Shown piece after piece: positions 40,366 to 51,483 of a stretch of 64,000 nucleotides of DNA. The stretch is taken from positions 1 to 64,000 of the forward strand of contig JAJJXM010000046.1 in NCBI GenBank assembly GCA_024516155.1, read 5' to 3'. The notes under the pieces were generated by a model. It saw nothing but the letters and a program-made list of their open reading frames with translations. It made no database searches and was not told the DNA's origin. Made by a program: the position numbers and the translations under genes. Position 1 is the stretch's first letter. Each line of letters opens with the position of its first letter. The DNA comes from Pyronema omphalodes. Its lineage: Eukaryota > Ascomycota > Pezizomycetes > Pezizales > Pyronemataceae.

Positions 40366-42351
40366 CTTGACTACACACGGCAACGGTGACCCCCCCCCTG
40401 CATTCTCAACAACGAGCACCGAAACCCCCGGTTTTCTCATCGGATTCGGATTCGCAGCACTCTGTTACGTTATTCTCCGAATTTTCAGGGAATTCTACGT
40501 CGTTTTTGTTGACTTTTGTCGCAAAATCAGAGTTTTCACGAGTTTTGGCTTACCCCACCTCACGAAATGTCGCCAAAACAACGACAGAACAACGCCCAAC
40601 GATCGAAACGGTCCGAAAACGCGTATAACGTTCTAGCCGACCCTCCTCATGATGGATCCAATCCTACTTTTGATGGAAGAGATGGAAAAGTTGATGAAGT
40701 TGATGGAAACTTCGCTGGAAAGCCCTTCCAGAGCGTGGTCTTGGCAGGATCACCAGTTCCTTCGGCTTCAACAAAGCAGAAACAGGCGACAACTGAACCC
40801 AGCCTGTTCAGTAAATACCGTCGCCAAATAGTATCTGCAGTTAATGAGGCAGCCTCGCATAATGACAACTATGCCACCCTTGACCAACTGTTTATAGACA
40901 ACTGGACCGAGTTCATGGGAGCCAGCTTCCTGGGGGTACACCAGACCTATCAGGACACACAGCGACGCTTCAATACACTCGAGGAATCCATACGCAACAA
41001 CAACGATGCGATACACGGCAGATTCGACGTCATGATGACGAAATTTAACGATCTGCTCTTCGAAAACGCGACGCTGCGCGAAGCATACAACTCTACACAG
41101 GCAGAAACAGCAGCCCTCAAGGCTGCTGTGGACGCCCTGACGAAGAAAATCGACGAACAGCAACAAGTCATTTCGGCGCCCCCCTCACCGAACCTCACGG
41201 CCTCTTCCTCCGCGATGGAAGAGATGACTATGCAACTGTCCGTCGTCCAACATGACATTCAAGATGTCCTGGACGCTGTTCGCAACCCTCCTGGCAAGAG
41301 AAAGCGAAGGGGAAGCGACCAAAACACCGAACCCACATCACCAACGACCAGAGTACCGGTCAACCACAAACCGCGAGCGGCATCACCGGTGCGAAGCCTG
41401 ATGCACTCAAAACATGCGACTACCGCCGCCCAGGACAAGCTTGATGCCCTCAAGCCTATGTCCCCCCTACCTCTCCTCGCGATCACGTCAACCGACGCGA
41501 CATCGGAACCTCACCCTGACAGTTCATCTGCTCAGGACACACCTCTACCCGACGCCCCAAGCACTGCCCCTGCTGAGTCGAACGGATGGAAGACTGTGGA
41601 GGCGAAGGCTACGCAGAGGAAGAAGCAGAAAGCGAAGGAGACGACACCTACGGCAGCGACACCCAGCAGGACCCCTACAACAAAGAATGGTGGCCGGGGA
41701 AAGAATACCCACCAACCCAGAACAACAACCCCCTCTGCAAAGAAGACTTGGGCAGAAGTCGTCAAGAGCGGAGCCATCAACGTCCAGATTGTGCTGGGGA
41801 ATGGCAATCTTGGACTGACAACACCACCGACAAGAAGGGGAGAGAGGCGAGGGGGAGCAGCGAGAAGACTGAGGAAGAAGGAAGGAGAAGGGGAGAGAGG
41901 GGAGGAGAAGAGGGGCAGGGCGGGCCCGGGTGTCTCAAAGGGCAAAGAGTCAGGAGACACCGGCGGAGGAGTTGAGAGAGGGGAGGAGAGTGGGGGCGTA
42001 GGTGGCCCGGCGGCGGTTTAACTTTGCTTTGGTTTTGTTTTTGCTTTGTGGGGGAAATAAAGGCGGAAAAATGGGTAAAAATGGGAGGGGAAGGGTGGAG
42101 GAAATGGGGGAACGACCCGGCGAGGTGGCCTCCGAGCGTACAGGGCTCCTGGAACAGACGACGCTTGACGAACAAAAGCACAACGAGACTTGGGGGTCTA
42201 CAACCCCACACCCTAACGACAAGCTCTGGGGCATACCCAGTGAGAGCCTGGCCTGACACCCGGGTTTCTTAATTTTGTATTTACTGTAGATTCCGCCATA
42301 ACCTTACGGTTGGATGCGTGTATGAGTTAATAAATAAATAAATAAATAAAA
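40366..42351 (+). mobile_element. GO5, full-length gag-only element
   Basis: GO head at about 40371 (ACACACGGCAACGGTGACC), intact ORF, LINE-D-type tail ending in (TAAA)n at 42351. The left flank is LINE-A ORF2, the right flank the 3' UTR of LINE-B copy 2 (minus). No clear duplication, so the two flanks were not neighbours before insertion, or one was deleted. Confidence 0.88.
40567..42021 (+). CDS. GO5 gag-like protein, 484 aa
   Basis: Conserved ATG at 40567, fully open. Sub-lineage with FSKYRRQIVSAVNEAASHNDN before the coiled coil, shared with GO6. Coiled coil (LEESIRNNND...ALKAAVDALTKKIDEQQ), GKRKRRGS, TWAEVVKSGAINVQIVLGNG, basic tail. No enzymatic motif. Confidence 0.8.
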   Translation: MSPKQRQNNAQRSKRSENAYNVLADPPHDGSNPTFDGRDGKVDEVDGNFAGKPFQSVVLAGSPVPSASTKQKQATTEPSLFSKYRRQIVSAVNEAASHNDNYATLDQLFIDNWTEFMGASFLGVHQTYQDTQRRFNTLEESIRNNNDAIHGRFDVMMTKFNDLLFENATLREAYNSTQAETAALKAAVDALTKKIDEQQQVISAPPSPNLTASSSAMEEMTMQLSVVQHDIQDVLDAVRNPPGKRKRRGSDQNTEPTSPTTRVPVNHKPRAASPVRSLMHSKHATTAAQDKLDALKPMSPLPLLAITSTDATSEPHPDSSSAQDTPLPDAPSTAPAESNGWKTVEAKATQRKKQKAKETTPTAATPSRTPTTKNGGRGKNTHQPRTTTPSAKKTWAEVVKSGAINVQIVLGNGNLGLTTPPTRRGERRGGAARRLRKKEGEGERGEEKRGRAGPGVSKGKESGDTGGGVERGEESGGVGGPAAV

Positions 42352-43032
42352 CTACGGGGGTTTCTTGTCCAAGCGCGTCTGATGTTCCAAGTGCCCTGCT
42401 TGCACACAGGCCGCCTCGCCGGGCTCCTCCCTTTCCTCCTCCCTTCCCCTTCCCATGTTTAGCCATTTTACCGCCTTTGTTTCCTCCGCGTACAAAAGAA
42501 AAAGATAACTCCCGCCGCCCTCCTCTGCTCCTTCCCCGTGCCCCTCTCTCTCCTTTCGCAACGCCTCGCACTCCTCCCGCCCTTCGAACATAAGAAAAAC
42601 ATCGTCGCACCCAAACAAAGGAAAGTACAAAAGAAACTCGTCTGCCCTCCCTCGCCTTCCGTCCCCTTGATCTCCCTTCCTGTGCACCATTCCACCCTCC
42701 GTTCCCTTCTCATCCGTCGCACCATAAAACAACTCCAACCCGTAAGACAAACAATTGAAAGACAAAGAAAAGAAAAACAACAGAAAACAAGAAGAAAGCA
42801 AGACTCAAAACACCCGAACCCCAAGCAGACCCAAGCAACGACCCCAGCCCGATCCCGTCACCGCGTGCCCGTTCCCTTTCTCTCCGCCTATCCCTCCTCT
42901 ACCTTCCCCTTCTACTTGTCCCCTTTTTTTTTTTTTTTTTAAAAAACAAAATCCTAAGTAAGAAAGCACTGCAAAATCAGCGCGCGCGAAAGGTCCTAAG
43001 GTACTGCGGTCAGTGTAGTCAGCGGTAGGGGT
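42352..43032 (-). other. 3' UTR of LINE-B copy 2 (terminal part missing)
   Basis: No gene. Contains the internal A tract (T tract on plus, 42926-42940), the GGAGGAAACAAAGGCGG box (about 42467-42483) and the beginning of the tail. It breaks at ACTACGGGGG next to GO5, before the terminal hairpin. Confidence 0.8.
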
Positions 43033-46000
43033 CTATCCCCTTCTGCGAGGCTTCTCTAGCCGGGAGTGTGCCCAGGTCGAGGTAGCAACCTTGGTTGCAG
43101 AGATAAAGGTGGAAAGAGCCTTGGTGCCGGAGGGGGTGTCCAGAATGGTGTTTAGGTTCATCCGGGAGTGTTGTCTGAGTTTGAGGTCCTTCCTGAGTGT
43201 GGAGCGAGCGGCCTGGAATTCGGGGCAGCTCAGGAGGAGGTGTCGAGGCGTCTGCGGTGGGTGGATTGGGCAGCTGCAGCTGCGGGAGGGGTATGCGTCG
43301 GATGGAGGGTGGGCCAAGCAGTTGAGGAAGTACCCGTGGCCGGTGCGAAGACCCAGGATTGCAGTTGATATCCAGCGGGGGTTTTCGGTGTACGCGGTGT
43401 CCATTTTGCGGCGGTGAGTGGCGGCGTACGTGCGCGGTCGGGGGGAAGAGGTGAACCAGGTAGCCCAGTCTTCGGTGTACCTTTCTCGAGCGCGGCGGCG
43501 CAGCCAAGTGAGGGATATCGGTATTCGTCGGCGTGGCGGTACTGTTGTCGCCTGTCGGGCCAGTTCGTCGGCGGCTTCGTTTCCGGGGACGCTGGTGTGT
43601 CCTGGGACCCAGTGGATGGTAATTGAGGTACCGTAAGCGTGAAGGTCGTGAGCGGTGTTGTGGATGGCCCAGGCGAGCTCCTGGCCGGGGCCTCGACGGA
43701 GGTGAGAGGCTCGATGTATAGCGGCCTGGTTGTCTGTGAAAACGTGGATGTGTTTGTCGTATAGGTCGTTGTGTCGAATATGTCTCAGGCGTGTCCGGAG
43801 GCCTTCGTGGATGGCCATAACTTCCGCGTCGAAGACTTCCGTTCTATCGCCCATGGGCACTATGGAGTCGACAGGTCGTGGCAGCCCGTGGGGGATGGTG
43901 TATCCCGCGCCTGTTATGCCGTCAAGTTGAGAGCCGTCCGTGTACAGTAGGATAGTATCCGATCGTTGGCGAAGGGCGTGGAGGAGGAGGAGGTGGTCGT
44001 CGGCAGCGTCAGCCTTCGGGGAGGAGGAGATGTCGATCGTTAATGTAGGGGCGAGGTCGTCATCGGGGATGTTTTGGGAGGTGTTCTCGATTTCGGCGTT
44101 TGGTTGGACCCACGAGGAGAGGGTGCTGATGACGTGCAGGAGGCAGGACGGGGCTTGTCCTGGGACGTGCCACGGGTGGTCGTACTCGGTGTCCGGGTTG
44201 ATGGAGGCATCCTCGATACTCGGGGCGGGGAACGAGACGGGGCAGCGTGTGATGATAGGATGCGAAGCGGGTAGGGTGAGGGTGCGCAGGGCGTATTTCC
44301 GCTGGCGGTTGTCAAGACGTATTGTGACGGGGGGGAGTGCGGATTCGTTGTGGAGGGCCAGGATCGGGGTAGAGGTGAAGGCGTTGAGAATCCTGCGGAG
44401 GGCGGTGTTCTGTTGATTCTGGAGGGTGCGGGCAAGGTCTTTTTGTTGGTTCCACCATATCTCTGCGCCGTAGTCTGCTCTCGACTGGACACACGCCTGG
44501 TAGATTAGTCTTGTAGCAGCGGGGGACAGACCTGTTTCGTACCGTGCTAACCTGCACAGTGCGTTCAGAGTTCTTTGCGCGGCGGTTACTCGTCTAGCTA
44601 CATGTTTTCTAAAGTTAAGTTTCCTATCTAAATACAGGCCTATCCACCTCACAACATCCTTCTCTCCTCCTTGTGTTCCCGGTGTGATAACTGTACCGTT
44701 GGGTAACTTAACTTTTTCCTCCTCAGTGATATTGTCGGTGCGTGCCCAGTGGAAATGCAGGAGCTCTGATTTGGCATCGTCAAATGCAACGGCGTTTGCG
44801 TCGGCCCACCGAAAGGCTGTTTTCGTGATGTTCTCAAGTGCGCGGGCGTTCGCTTTTCTGGTGCGTCCCTGGACGACGATCGCTACGTCGTCAATGTAGC
44901 TAGGTGTCCAGGCGTACGGGTGTGTCTTCGCTAGTTCGTCGAATAATGGGCGGAGGTATAATAAGAAAAGTATGGGGGATGCAGGGGAACCTTGTGGGAT
45001 GCCTGTTTGCACTGGGCGTTGCGTGTCAGTTCGCCCATCGAACGCCAGAGCGATCGTGCGATCTGCGAGGAAAGACTGGCACCACGATACTACTGGTCTC
45101 GGGCACCCGAGTTGTCGTAATGTTTGTTGGAGGCGGTCAGCAGAGACGTTGTCGAACGCTCCACGAACATCGAGGAAGAGGGCAGAGGTTAGCATTCCGT
45201 GAGATTTCCCAATCTCGACGTCGTGCACCAGCGCCATCGCCGCGTCAATTGCTGATCTCTGCGGGCGTCCACCTATTTGGTCCCTATGTAGTAAGTCGTG
45301 AGAGTCTGTCATCGTGCCTAGGCGAGTGGCCATTAGTTTTTCGAGGGTCTTCCCAAGGCAGTTTAGGAGCGCAATCGGGCGGTATGCCTTTGGATTGCTG
45401 TAATCCGGCTTGTTAGGTTTGGCGATAATGACTGTGGTGGCCTGGCGCCAGCATCGCGGATGGTAGCCTACCGTCCCTAATGTGGCGTAGAGGTTGTTCA
45501 TGTGTTCGGGGATGGCAAGGTATGCCTGGCGCAGGCAGGCGAATGTGAGCCCATCGGGTCCGGGCGCCTTCTTCGGCGAGGAGGAGAATATCGCTGTTTC
45601 TACCTCTGTCGGTGTAAAGGTTGTCCACTGCAGCTCGCGGCGTGGGGGGAGGACGGACGGGGGCGGTGGTGGCGGCGGCGGGGGAAACAACTTCTGGAAG
45701 GCCTCTACCTTTGCGTCGAAGGAGCTGCAGATCGTTTCTTGGCCGTTTATCATTGCGCGGAGGTTTGGAGTTAGCTGAGCACGCCGAGGGTTGGTGTACC
45801 TAAACGCCTGCCACACATCGGGTCCTTCGGCTTGGGAAAGATATTCCTTCCACTTTGCATCTTTCGCCGTTCGGATGGACCTGTGGTATTCGTTTCGGTG
45901 TCGTTTGTAGTTTAGGTGGGATCTATCGTCACGTTTGCGTTTCCACTTACGTCTTGCTTTGGTCATCTTTTTCCTTGCCTCGGTGACTTCTGCGGTCCAC

Positions 46001-46954
46001 CATCTTTTCGATTGTGAGGTCACTTGTAGTACGGGGGTGGACGTAGTCGCGGCATTGAGGATGGCATCACGTATTGACTCTGCCCACGCATCGAGGTTGT
46101 CTGTGGTAGGGTGGTTGCGGTATTGTGTCCATGATGGTGTGAGGGCTAAGCACGAGGCACGGAGGGTTTCGGCGAAGAGCTCCCAATCCGTCTTTTTCCA
46201 GTTCAGTCGGTTTGTTGGGGGGGTTGTTTCAGCGTCTGGGTGGGTTGTGTGCACTTCGAAACGTATGACTTCGTGGTCAGATCCCGTAGCGTTGTCGTCG
46301 TCAATTGCCCAGTTGGTTGTTTCCTCTGCCATGTGGGGCGATGCTAGGGTCAGGTCGAGGACGGAAGAACTGCGGCCTTGGTTGTAGTAGTAGGTGGGAA
46401 TGTCAGGGACGGACACGAGGGTCCAGTCTCGTTGTTCGATGAGGTCAACTATTTCGGTGGCGCGGGTGGGGGGAACGTGTGGAGGAGTTCCACAGGGCAT
46501 GGTGAGCGTTGAGGTCACCTGTGATGATGCACCTGCGGGGGAGGGGGAGGGGGGTGAGGGCTCTCGGGATGGTATAAATGTTGCTTTCGGGGTGTTTTTC
46601 GTTGTATATATTAAAGAGAAAGAAAGAAGGAATCAAGTCGGTACCTACCTCAAGGACCTGGAGGTCAGGATCCGCGCATATATCGGTGCGTTGAGAAACC
46701 CTGAGGTATGGGTTTGTCCTGGTCACATAGGCGGCTGTTCTGTTGGTGGTTCTATCTCCACGCGGTGGTAAGACCAGTGTGAAAGAGGGGTGTGTGGTGG
46801 CGTATGTTATGTCGGTTATGTGAATTTCTTGTATTAGGATTATGTCGGCTGTGTTGTGTGCGCTATTCAGCAGCGCATCGAGTGCTGATCGTTGTCGGTT
46901 CACGTTGTGGGAGACGATCCGTATGGTTGCTGCCAGTCTGTTGTAGCTAGACAT
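43033..46954 (-). pseudogene. LINE-B copy 2 ORF2, one frameshift in the endonuclease
   Basis: Open 46954-46445 and 46518-43033 in two frames; an extra C in a C-run near 46470 (six instead of five in copy 1) separates them just after GDLNAHHALWN. Otherwise complete: RT (YIDD), RNase H, and the C-terminal CSCPIHP...HLLLSC finger that copies 1 and 3 lack. One homopolymer base from a full ~1,300-aa protein. Confidence 0.9.
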
Positions 46955-48656
46955 GGGCGTTCATCTCAGTGTCTCTGTCGGCTGGGTTGGGTGGGGCGGT
47001 GGCGGGGTTTTGTGACGCTGTCCAGGCTTCTTTGAATATGCGGATGCGTACGGGGCACTGCTTGCTGAAGCCTGGGTGGTCGAGGTCGGGGAGGTTGGCG
47101 TCCGCGCAGTTTTTGCAATGGTATCTAGTGTGTTCAGAACTCTTACCTTTGCGTTGGGGGCAGTCGTTGCAGGCATGGTCGTCCGTGGGGTGGTTCTGGC
47201 CGCAGAAGCCGCAGGTGGGGCCTTGCGGTCCAGTGCAGTTGGTGTAGTGGTGGCCAAAGAGCAAGCAGCGCCGACACTGGTCGGTCCGTCGGGCAGAGTG
47301 GTACTCGGTGACTCTTCGGGGCTCGAAGAGTACCATGACTCGTTTGCGCTTCAGGAGTGCGAGCTCTTCGGCAGTACGTACCGCAATAACCACACTGGAC
47401 GCTTCCTTGCCCACACGTTTCTCCGCGGTCGTCATGTATCGGGGGGGTTGCGCCAGGGTGACATGTCCGTTGCTGCGTTCGATCTCCTCTTGGAGGAGGC
47501 GCATTCCGTCGGGGGAGTCGGGGTATTGGCTCGTGGGGATTCCATGGACTGCGAGCTTATACCACCGCTCGTTCAGGCGGGGTGCGGCGATGGAGGTATT
47601 GACTTGTTGCGTCGCTGTGTGTATGGTCCCTAGGTTCTTGGTCAGCTCGGATTCAGTGGTGCCGTCTGTCATGGTCACGATGAGGTTTCCTGATTGGGCT
47701 TGTCTGATCGTGGCGACAGCCATGTGAGGAGGCGCCTGCGTCTGGGTGAGTGCAGCGTTGATCGCCCGTCCCAGTTGGGCCTTTGTATTGACGTCGATGT
47801 CCGCAGGGTGTGGGATGGGTATCATGATGGACTGGGGGGGGGTGCGTTGGCGTCGGGGGTGCGGTTTTGCGGGGGGGTTGCTTTTGGGGGCGTGGGCGGG
47901 GAAGGAGAGGTCAGCGACGGTTGTGCCGGAGGTCCACGGTTGGTGAGTGGTCGTGGGGGGGTTGGGGCGGCGAGTAGTGGTGGAGGTCGGTATGGCGATG
48001 TTGTGGTGGCGAAGGGCGTTTTCCAGGAGTCGGCATCGTTCTTTCCAGTATTGGAGGTCGTCGGGGGGTGAGTTGGCGGTGGTCGTTTGTTCGGGGTGGG
48101 GTTGACGTTGGGGCTGTGTCGGAGGGGGCGGGCTGGGTTTTGCGATTTTGTCGAGTCTTTTGTTGATGGTGTCGATGGAACGGACGATAGGTCGGAGCGC
48201 GTCGTTGGTGTTTTTCGAAATCATAGCGGCGATGGCTGAGAGGAGGTTGTTGTCGGGCTGAGGCTGGGGGTCGGGGTTGACATCGGAAGCAGTTATTGCG
48301 TGCTGGCTATCATTGAGGTTTAGGTCGGAGTCGGATTCGGAGTCGGTGTCGGGGCAACTGTCAGTGTCCATGGCGGTCGGCATTGTTTCGACGGGGGTCC
48401 CATCGAGGTTCATGTGGGTGTTTGTTTTCGGTCGGGTGACATTTTTGCGGAGGAGGTCGAGGTCACGTCTAGAGGCGGATTTTTTGTTGGGGGGTTTGGT
48501 GACTTTTGCGGAGACGGTCGTTAATTTCTTAGAGGTCGCGATGGCGGAGGAGCCAGCGTGCGGGGCGTTGACTCGGGAAAGCTCGTCGGGGCTAAAAATA
48601 TTCTTGGGTACCTGCATACGCGAGGGCGTGGCGGGGATGGGTGCGTTAGCGTCCAT
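46947..48656 (-). CDS. LINE-B ORF1: gag-like zinc-knuckle protein, 569 aa
   Basis: Intact. ATG 48656 in the conserved hairpin. MDANAPIPATPSRMQ N-terminus nearly identical to LINE-A, then an acidic stretch, then a middle that differs from LINE-A (DPQPQPDNNLLSAIAAMIS, YWKERCRLLENALRHHN), then the conserved LAVHGIPTSQYPD block and three knuckle-like motifs (CRRCLLFGHHYTNC, CGFCGQNHPTDDHAC, CKNC...KQC). The sharp switch from near-identity to divergence around residue 125 suggests that an exchanged N-terminus/5' UTR is shared with LINE-A. Overlaps ORF2 by 8 nt. Confidence 0.92.
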   Translation of the reverse strand: MDANAPIPATPSRMQVPKNIFSPDELSRVNAPHAGSSAIATSKKLTTVSAKVTKPPNKKSASRRDLDLLRKNVTRPKTNTHMNLDGTPVETMPTAMDTDSCPDTDSESDSDLNLNDSQHAITASDVNPDPQPQPDNNLLSAIAAMISKNTNDALRPIVRSIDTINKRLDKIAKPSPPPPTQPQRQPHPEQTTTANSPPDDLQYWKERCRLLENALRHHNIAIPTSTTTRRPNPPTTTHQPWTSGTTVADLSFPAHAPKSNPPAKPHPRRQRTPPQSIMIPIPHPADIDVNTKAQLGRAINAALTQTQAPPHMAVATIRQAQSGNLIVTMTDGTTESELTKNLGTIHTATQQVNTSIAAPRLNERWYKLAVHGIPTSQYPDSPDGMRLLQEEIERSNGHVTLAQPPRYMTTAEKRVGKEASSVVIAVRTAEELALLKRKRVMVLFEPRRVTEYHSARRTDQCRRCLLFGHHYTNCTGPQGPTCGFCGQNHPTDDHACNDCPQRKGKSSEHTRYHCKNCADANLPDLDHPGFSKQCPVRIRIFKEAWTASQNPATAPPNPADRDTEMNAHV

Positions 48657-49092
48657 CGCTTAACCGGTGGTACGGTAAGCGATGGTGAAGAGTCACGTGA
48701 GGAGGCTCTTGCTAAGCGAGCGCGAAAATTTCTCGCGAGGAAGGGGGTCCGGAGGGGGGGAAATTTGGGGTATCACCACAACCAGTGCTGCTGGTGGGGG
48801 GGGAATTTGGGGGGGGGGGGGGGGATTTCGGTATGCCGAAACCGAAAATGGGGTCGGTTTGATGATTGGGGGGCGGGTGGTGGGGCGGCGTTGATGAAAG
48901 TGCCCTGAATCCGGCCCGGAGGTCCCAGAATCGCGTTTTTCCGCAGAATCTCAACGGTAAACGGTAGCTGGGTTCCGAAAATCGGGATTCGGGGTAATTC
49001 GGAGGTAAGAAATCGATTGCCGATTCGAAAATCGGGGAAATTGTTGTTGTTGTTGCAAATGCAGGGGGGGGTCAGCGGTTGCTGTGTGGTGT
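48657..49092 (-). other. 5' UTR of LINE-B copy 2
   Basis: Same build as other LINE-A/B leaders: C-rich head (minus) ending at 49092, inverted AT-rich repeats, C tracts (G on plus 48797-48823), TCACGTGA, start hairpin 48653-48685. Confidence 0.82.
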
Positions 49093-49146
49093 TGCCTCGT
49101 TAATTGCAGATACGAAGAAGCGACGGTAGGTTCTGAACCGGCTGTT
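49093..49146 (-). repeat. GO-like gag fragment fused to LINE-E ORF1
   Basis: On minus, about 54 nt read SRFRTYRRFFVSAINEA, matching the GO segment before the coiled coil. It is joined directly to LINE-E ORF1 sequence and ends at the LINE-B copy 2 head. Confidence 0.7.
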
Positions 49147-49432
49147 CGTTCGCCTGGGGTGGGGGAGGGGGTAGGTGAGGGGGAGGAGGGAGCTCGTTCT
49201 TCCGGAGTTCAGCTTCGGCGTTCAAGCACCTCTGCTTCCAGTACTCGGCTTCGCTGAGGCGGGGGGCATGTTTGGAGGGTAAATCGTGAGGGGCGTTAAC
49301 GGGCTGGGTATCGGGGCTGGTGGTCTCGAGGGGGGTGGGGGATGCGGAGACGGGGGTGGGGGACACGGCGGTAGCTGTTCCTTTCGGTAGGAGGGACGGG
49401 GCGAGGAGTTGGACGGCATCGTAGATGGATTG

Positions 49433-49447
49433 GAGGAGGGACTGGTT
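49433..49447. repeat. Target-site duplication of GO6 (other copy 51484-51498)
   Basis: gaggagggactggtt (15 bp) at 49433-49447 and 51484-51498, in LINE-E ORF1. Confidence 0.93.
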
Positions 49448-49777
49448 ATTTATTTATTTATTTATTTATTAACTCATACACGCATCCAACCGTAAGGTTA
49501 TGGCGGAATCTACAGTGAATACAAAATTAAGAAACCCGGGTGTTAGGCCGAGCTCTCACTGGGTATGCCCCAGAGCTTGTCGTTAGGGTGTGGGGTTGTA
49601 GACCCCCAAATCTCGTTGTGCTTTTGTTCGTCAAGCGTCGTCTGTTCCAGGAGCCCTGTACGCTCGGAGGCCACCTCGCCGGGTCGTTCCCCCATTTCCT
49701 CCACCCTTCCCCTCCCGTTTTTAACCATTTTTCCGCCTTTATTTCCCCCACAAAGCAAAAACAAAACCAAAGCAAAG

Positions 49778-51232
49778 TTAAACAGCCGCCGGGCCACCTA
49801 CGCCCCCACTCTCCTCTCCTCTCTCAACTCCTCCGCCGGTGTCTTCTGACTCTTTGCCCTTTGAGACACCCGGGCCCGCCCTGCCCCTCTTCTCCTCCCC
49901 TCTCTCCCCTTCCCCTTCCTTCTTCCTCAGCCTTCTCGCTGCTCCCCCTCGCCTCTCTCCCCTTCTTGTCGGTGGTGTTGTCAGTCCAAGATTGCCATTC
50001 CCCAGCACAATCTGGACGTTGATGCCTCCGCTCTTGACGACTTCTGCCCAAGTCTTCTTCGCAGAGGAGGTTGTCGTTCTGGGTTGGTGGGTATTCTTTC
50101 CCCGGCCACCATTCTTTGTTGTAGGGGTTTTGCTGGGTGTCGCTGCCGTCGGTCTCGTCTCCTACGCTCTCTGCTTCTTCCTCTGTGTAGCCTTCGCCTC
50201 CACAGTCTTCCATCCATTGGTCTCAGCAGGGGCAGTGCTTGGGGCGTCGGGTAGAGGTGTGTCCTGAGCAGATGAACTGTCAGGGTGAGGTTCCGATGTC
50301 GCTTCGGTCGATGTGATTGCGAGGAGAGGTGGGGGGGATTTAAGCTTGAGGGCATCAAGCTTGTCCTGGGCGGCGGTAGTCGCATGTTTTGAGTGCATCA
50401 GGCTTCGCACCGGTGATGCAGCTCTCGGTTTGTGGTTGACCGGTACTCTGGTTGTTGGTGATGTGGGTTCGGTGTTCTGGTCGCTTCCCCTTCGCTTTCT
50501 CTTGCCAGGAGGGTTGCGAACAGCGTCCAGGACATCCTGAATGTCATGTTGGACAACGGACAGTTGCATAGTCATCTCTTCCATCGCAGAGGAAGAGGCC
50601 GTGAGGTTCGGTGAGGGGGGCGCCGAAATGACTTGTTGCTGTTCGTCGATTTTCTTCGTTAGGGCGTCCACAGCAGCCTTGAGAGCTGCTGTTTCTGCCT
50701 GTGTGGAGACGTATGCTTCGCGCAGCGCCGCGTTTTCGAAGAGCAGATCGTTAAATTTCGTCATCATGACGTCGAATCTGCCGTGTATCGCATCGTTGTT
50801 GTTGCGTGTGGATTCCTCGAGTGTATTGAAGCGTCGCTGTGTGTCCTGATAGGTCTGGTGTACCCCCAGGAAGCTGGCTCCCATGAACTCGGTCCAGTTG
50901 TCTATAAACAGTTGGTCAAGGGTCGCATAGTTGTCATTATGCGAGGCTGCCTCATTAACTGCAGATACTATTTGACGACGGTATTCACTGAACAGGCTGG
51001 GTTCAGTTGTCGCCTGTTTCTGCTTTGTTGAAGCCGAAGGAACTGGTGATCCTGCCAAGACCACGCTCTGGAAGGGCTTTCCAGCGAGGTTTCCATCAAC
51101 TTCATCAACTTTTCCATCTCTTCCATCAGAAGTAGGATTGGATCCATCATCAGGAGGGTCGGCTAGAACGTTGTACGCGTTTTCGGACCGTTTCGATCGT
51201 TGGGCGTTGTTCTGTCGTTGTTTTGGCGACAT
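49778..51232 (-). pseudogene. GO6 gag-like ORF with one nonsense codon
   Basis: From the conserved ATG 51232 the frame is open to a TAG at 50164-50162, where other copies have AAG (within KKQKAKET). The frame continues cleanly after it to the normal stop at 49778. Same sub-lineage as GO5 (FSEYRRQIVSAVNEAASHNDN). Confidence 0.87.
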
Positions 51233-51438
51233 TTCGTGAGGTGGGGTAAGCCAAAACTCGTGAAAACTCTGATTTTGCGACAAAAGTCAACAAAAACAAC
51301 GTAGAATTCCCTGAAAATTCAGAGAATAACGACAGAGTGCTGCGAATCCGAATCCGAGGAGAAAACCGGGGGTTTTGGTGCTCGTTGTTGAGAATGCAGG
51401 GGGAGGGTCGCCGTTGCCGTGTTGTGTGTCACAACCAA

Positions 51439-51483
51439 AGGATGGAGGACTGTGGAGGCAAAGGCTACACAGAAGAAGAAGAT
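51439..51483 (+). repeat. Inverted GO ORF fragment at the GO6 5' junction
   Basis: Plus-strand sequence reads the GO coding segment for WRTVEAKATQKKKM (compare 6378-6420), opposite to GO6 itself, and ends exactly at the target duplication. Typical of twin priming or template jumping during insertion. Confidence 0.85.

Larger units (their letters stand above)
42352..49092 (-). mobile_element. LINE-B copy 2, nearly complete
   Basis: Minus-strand LINE-B: 5' head at 49092, 5' UTR, intact ORF1, ORF2 with a single frameshift, and most of the 3' UTR down to 42352 where GO5 intervenes. Very close to copy 1. Its 5' end joins a GO-like fragment at 49093. The last ~160 nt of its tail are missing. Confidence 0.92.
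49448..51483 (-). mobile_element. GO6 with an inverted GO fragment at its 5' end
   Basis: Minus-strand full-length GO with LINE-D-type tail at left and head at about 51410-51433. Between the head and the right duplication lie ~45 nt (51439-51483) of GO ORF sequence in the opposite orientation. Confidence 0.88.
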
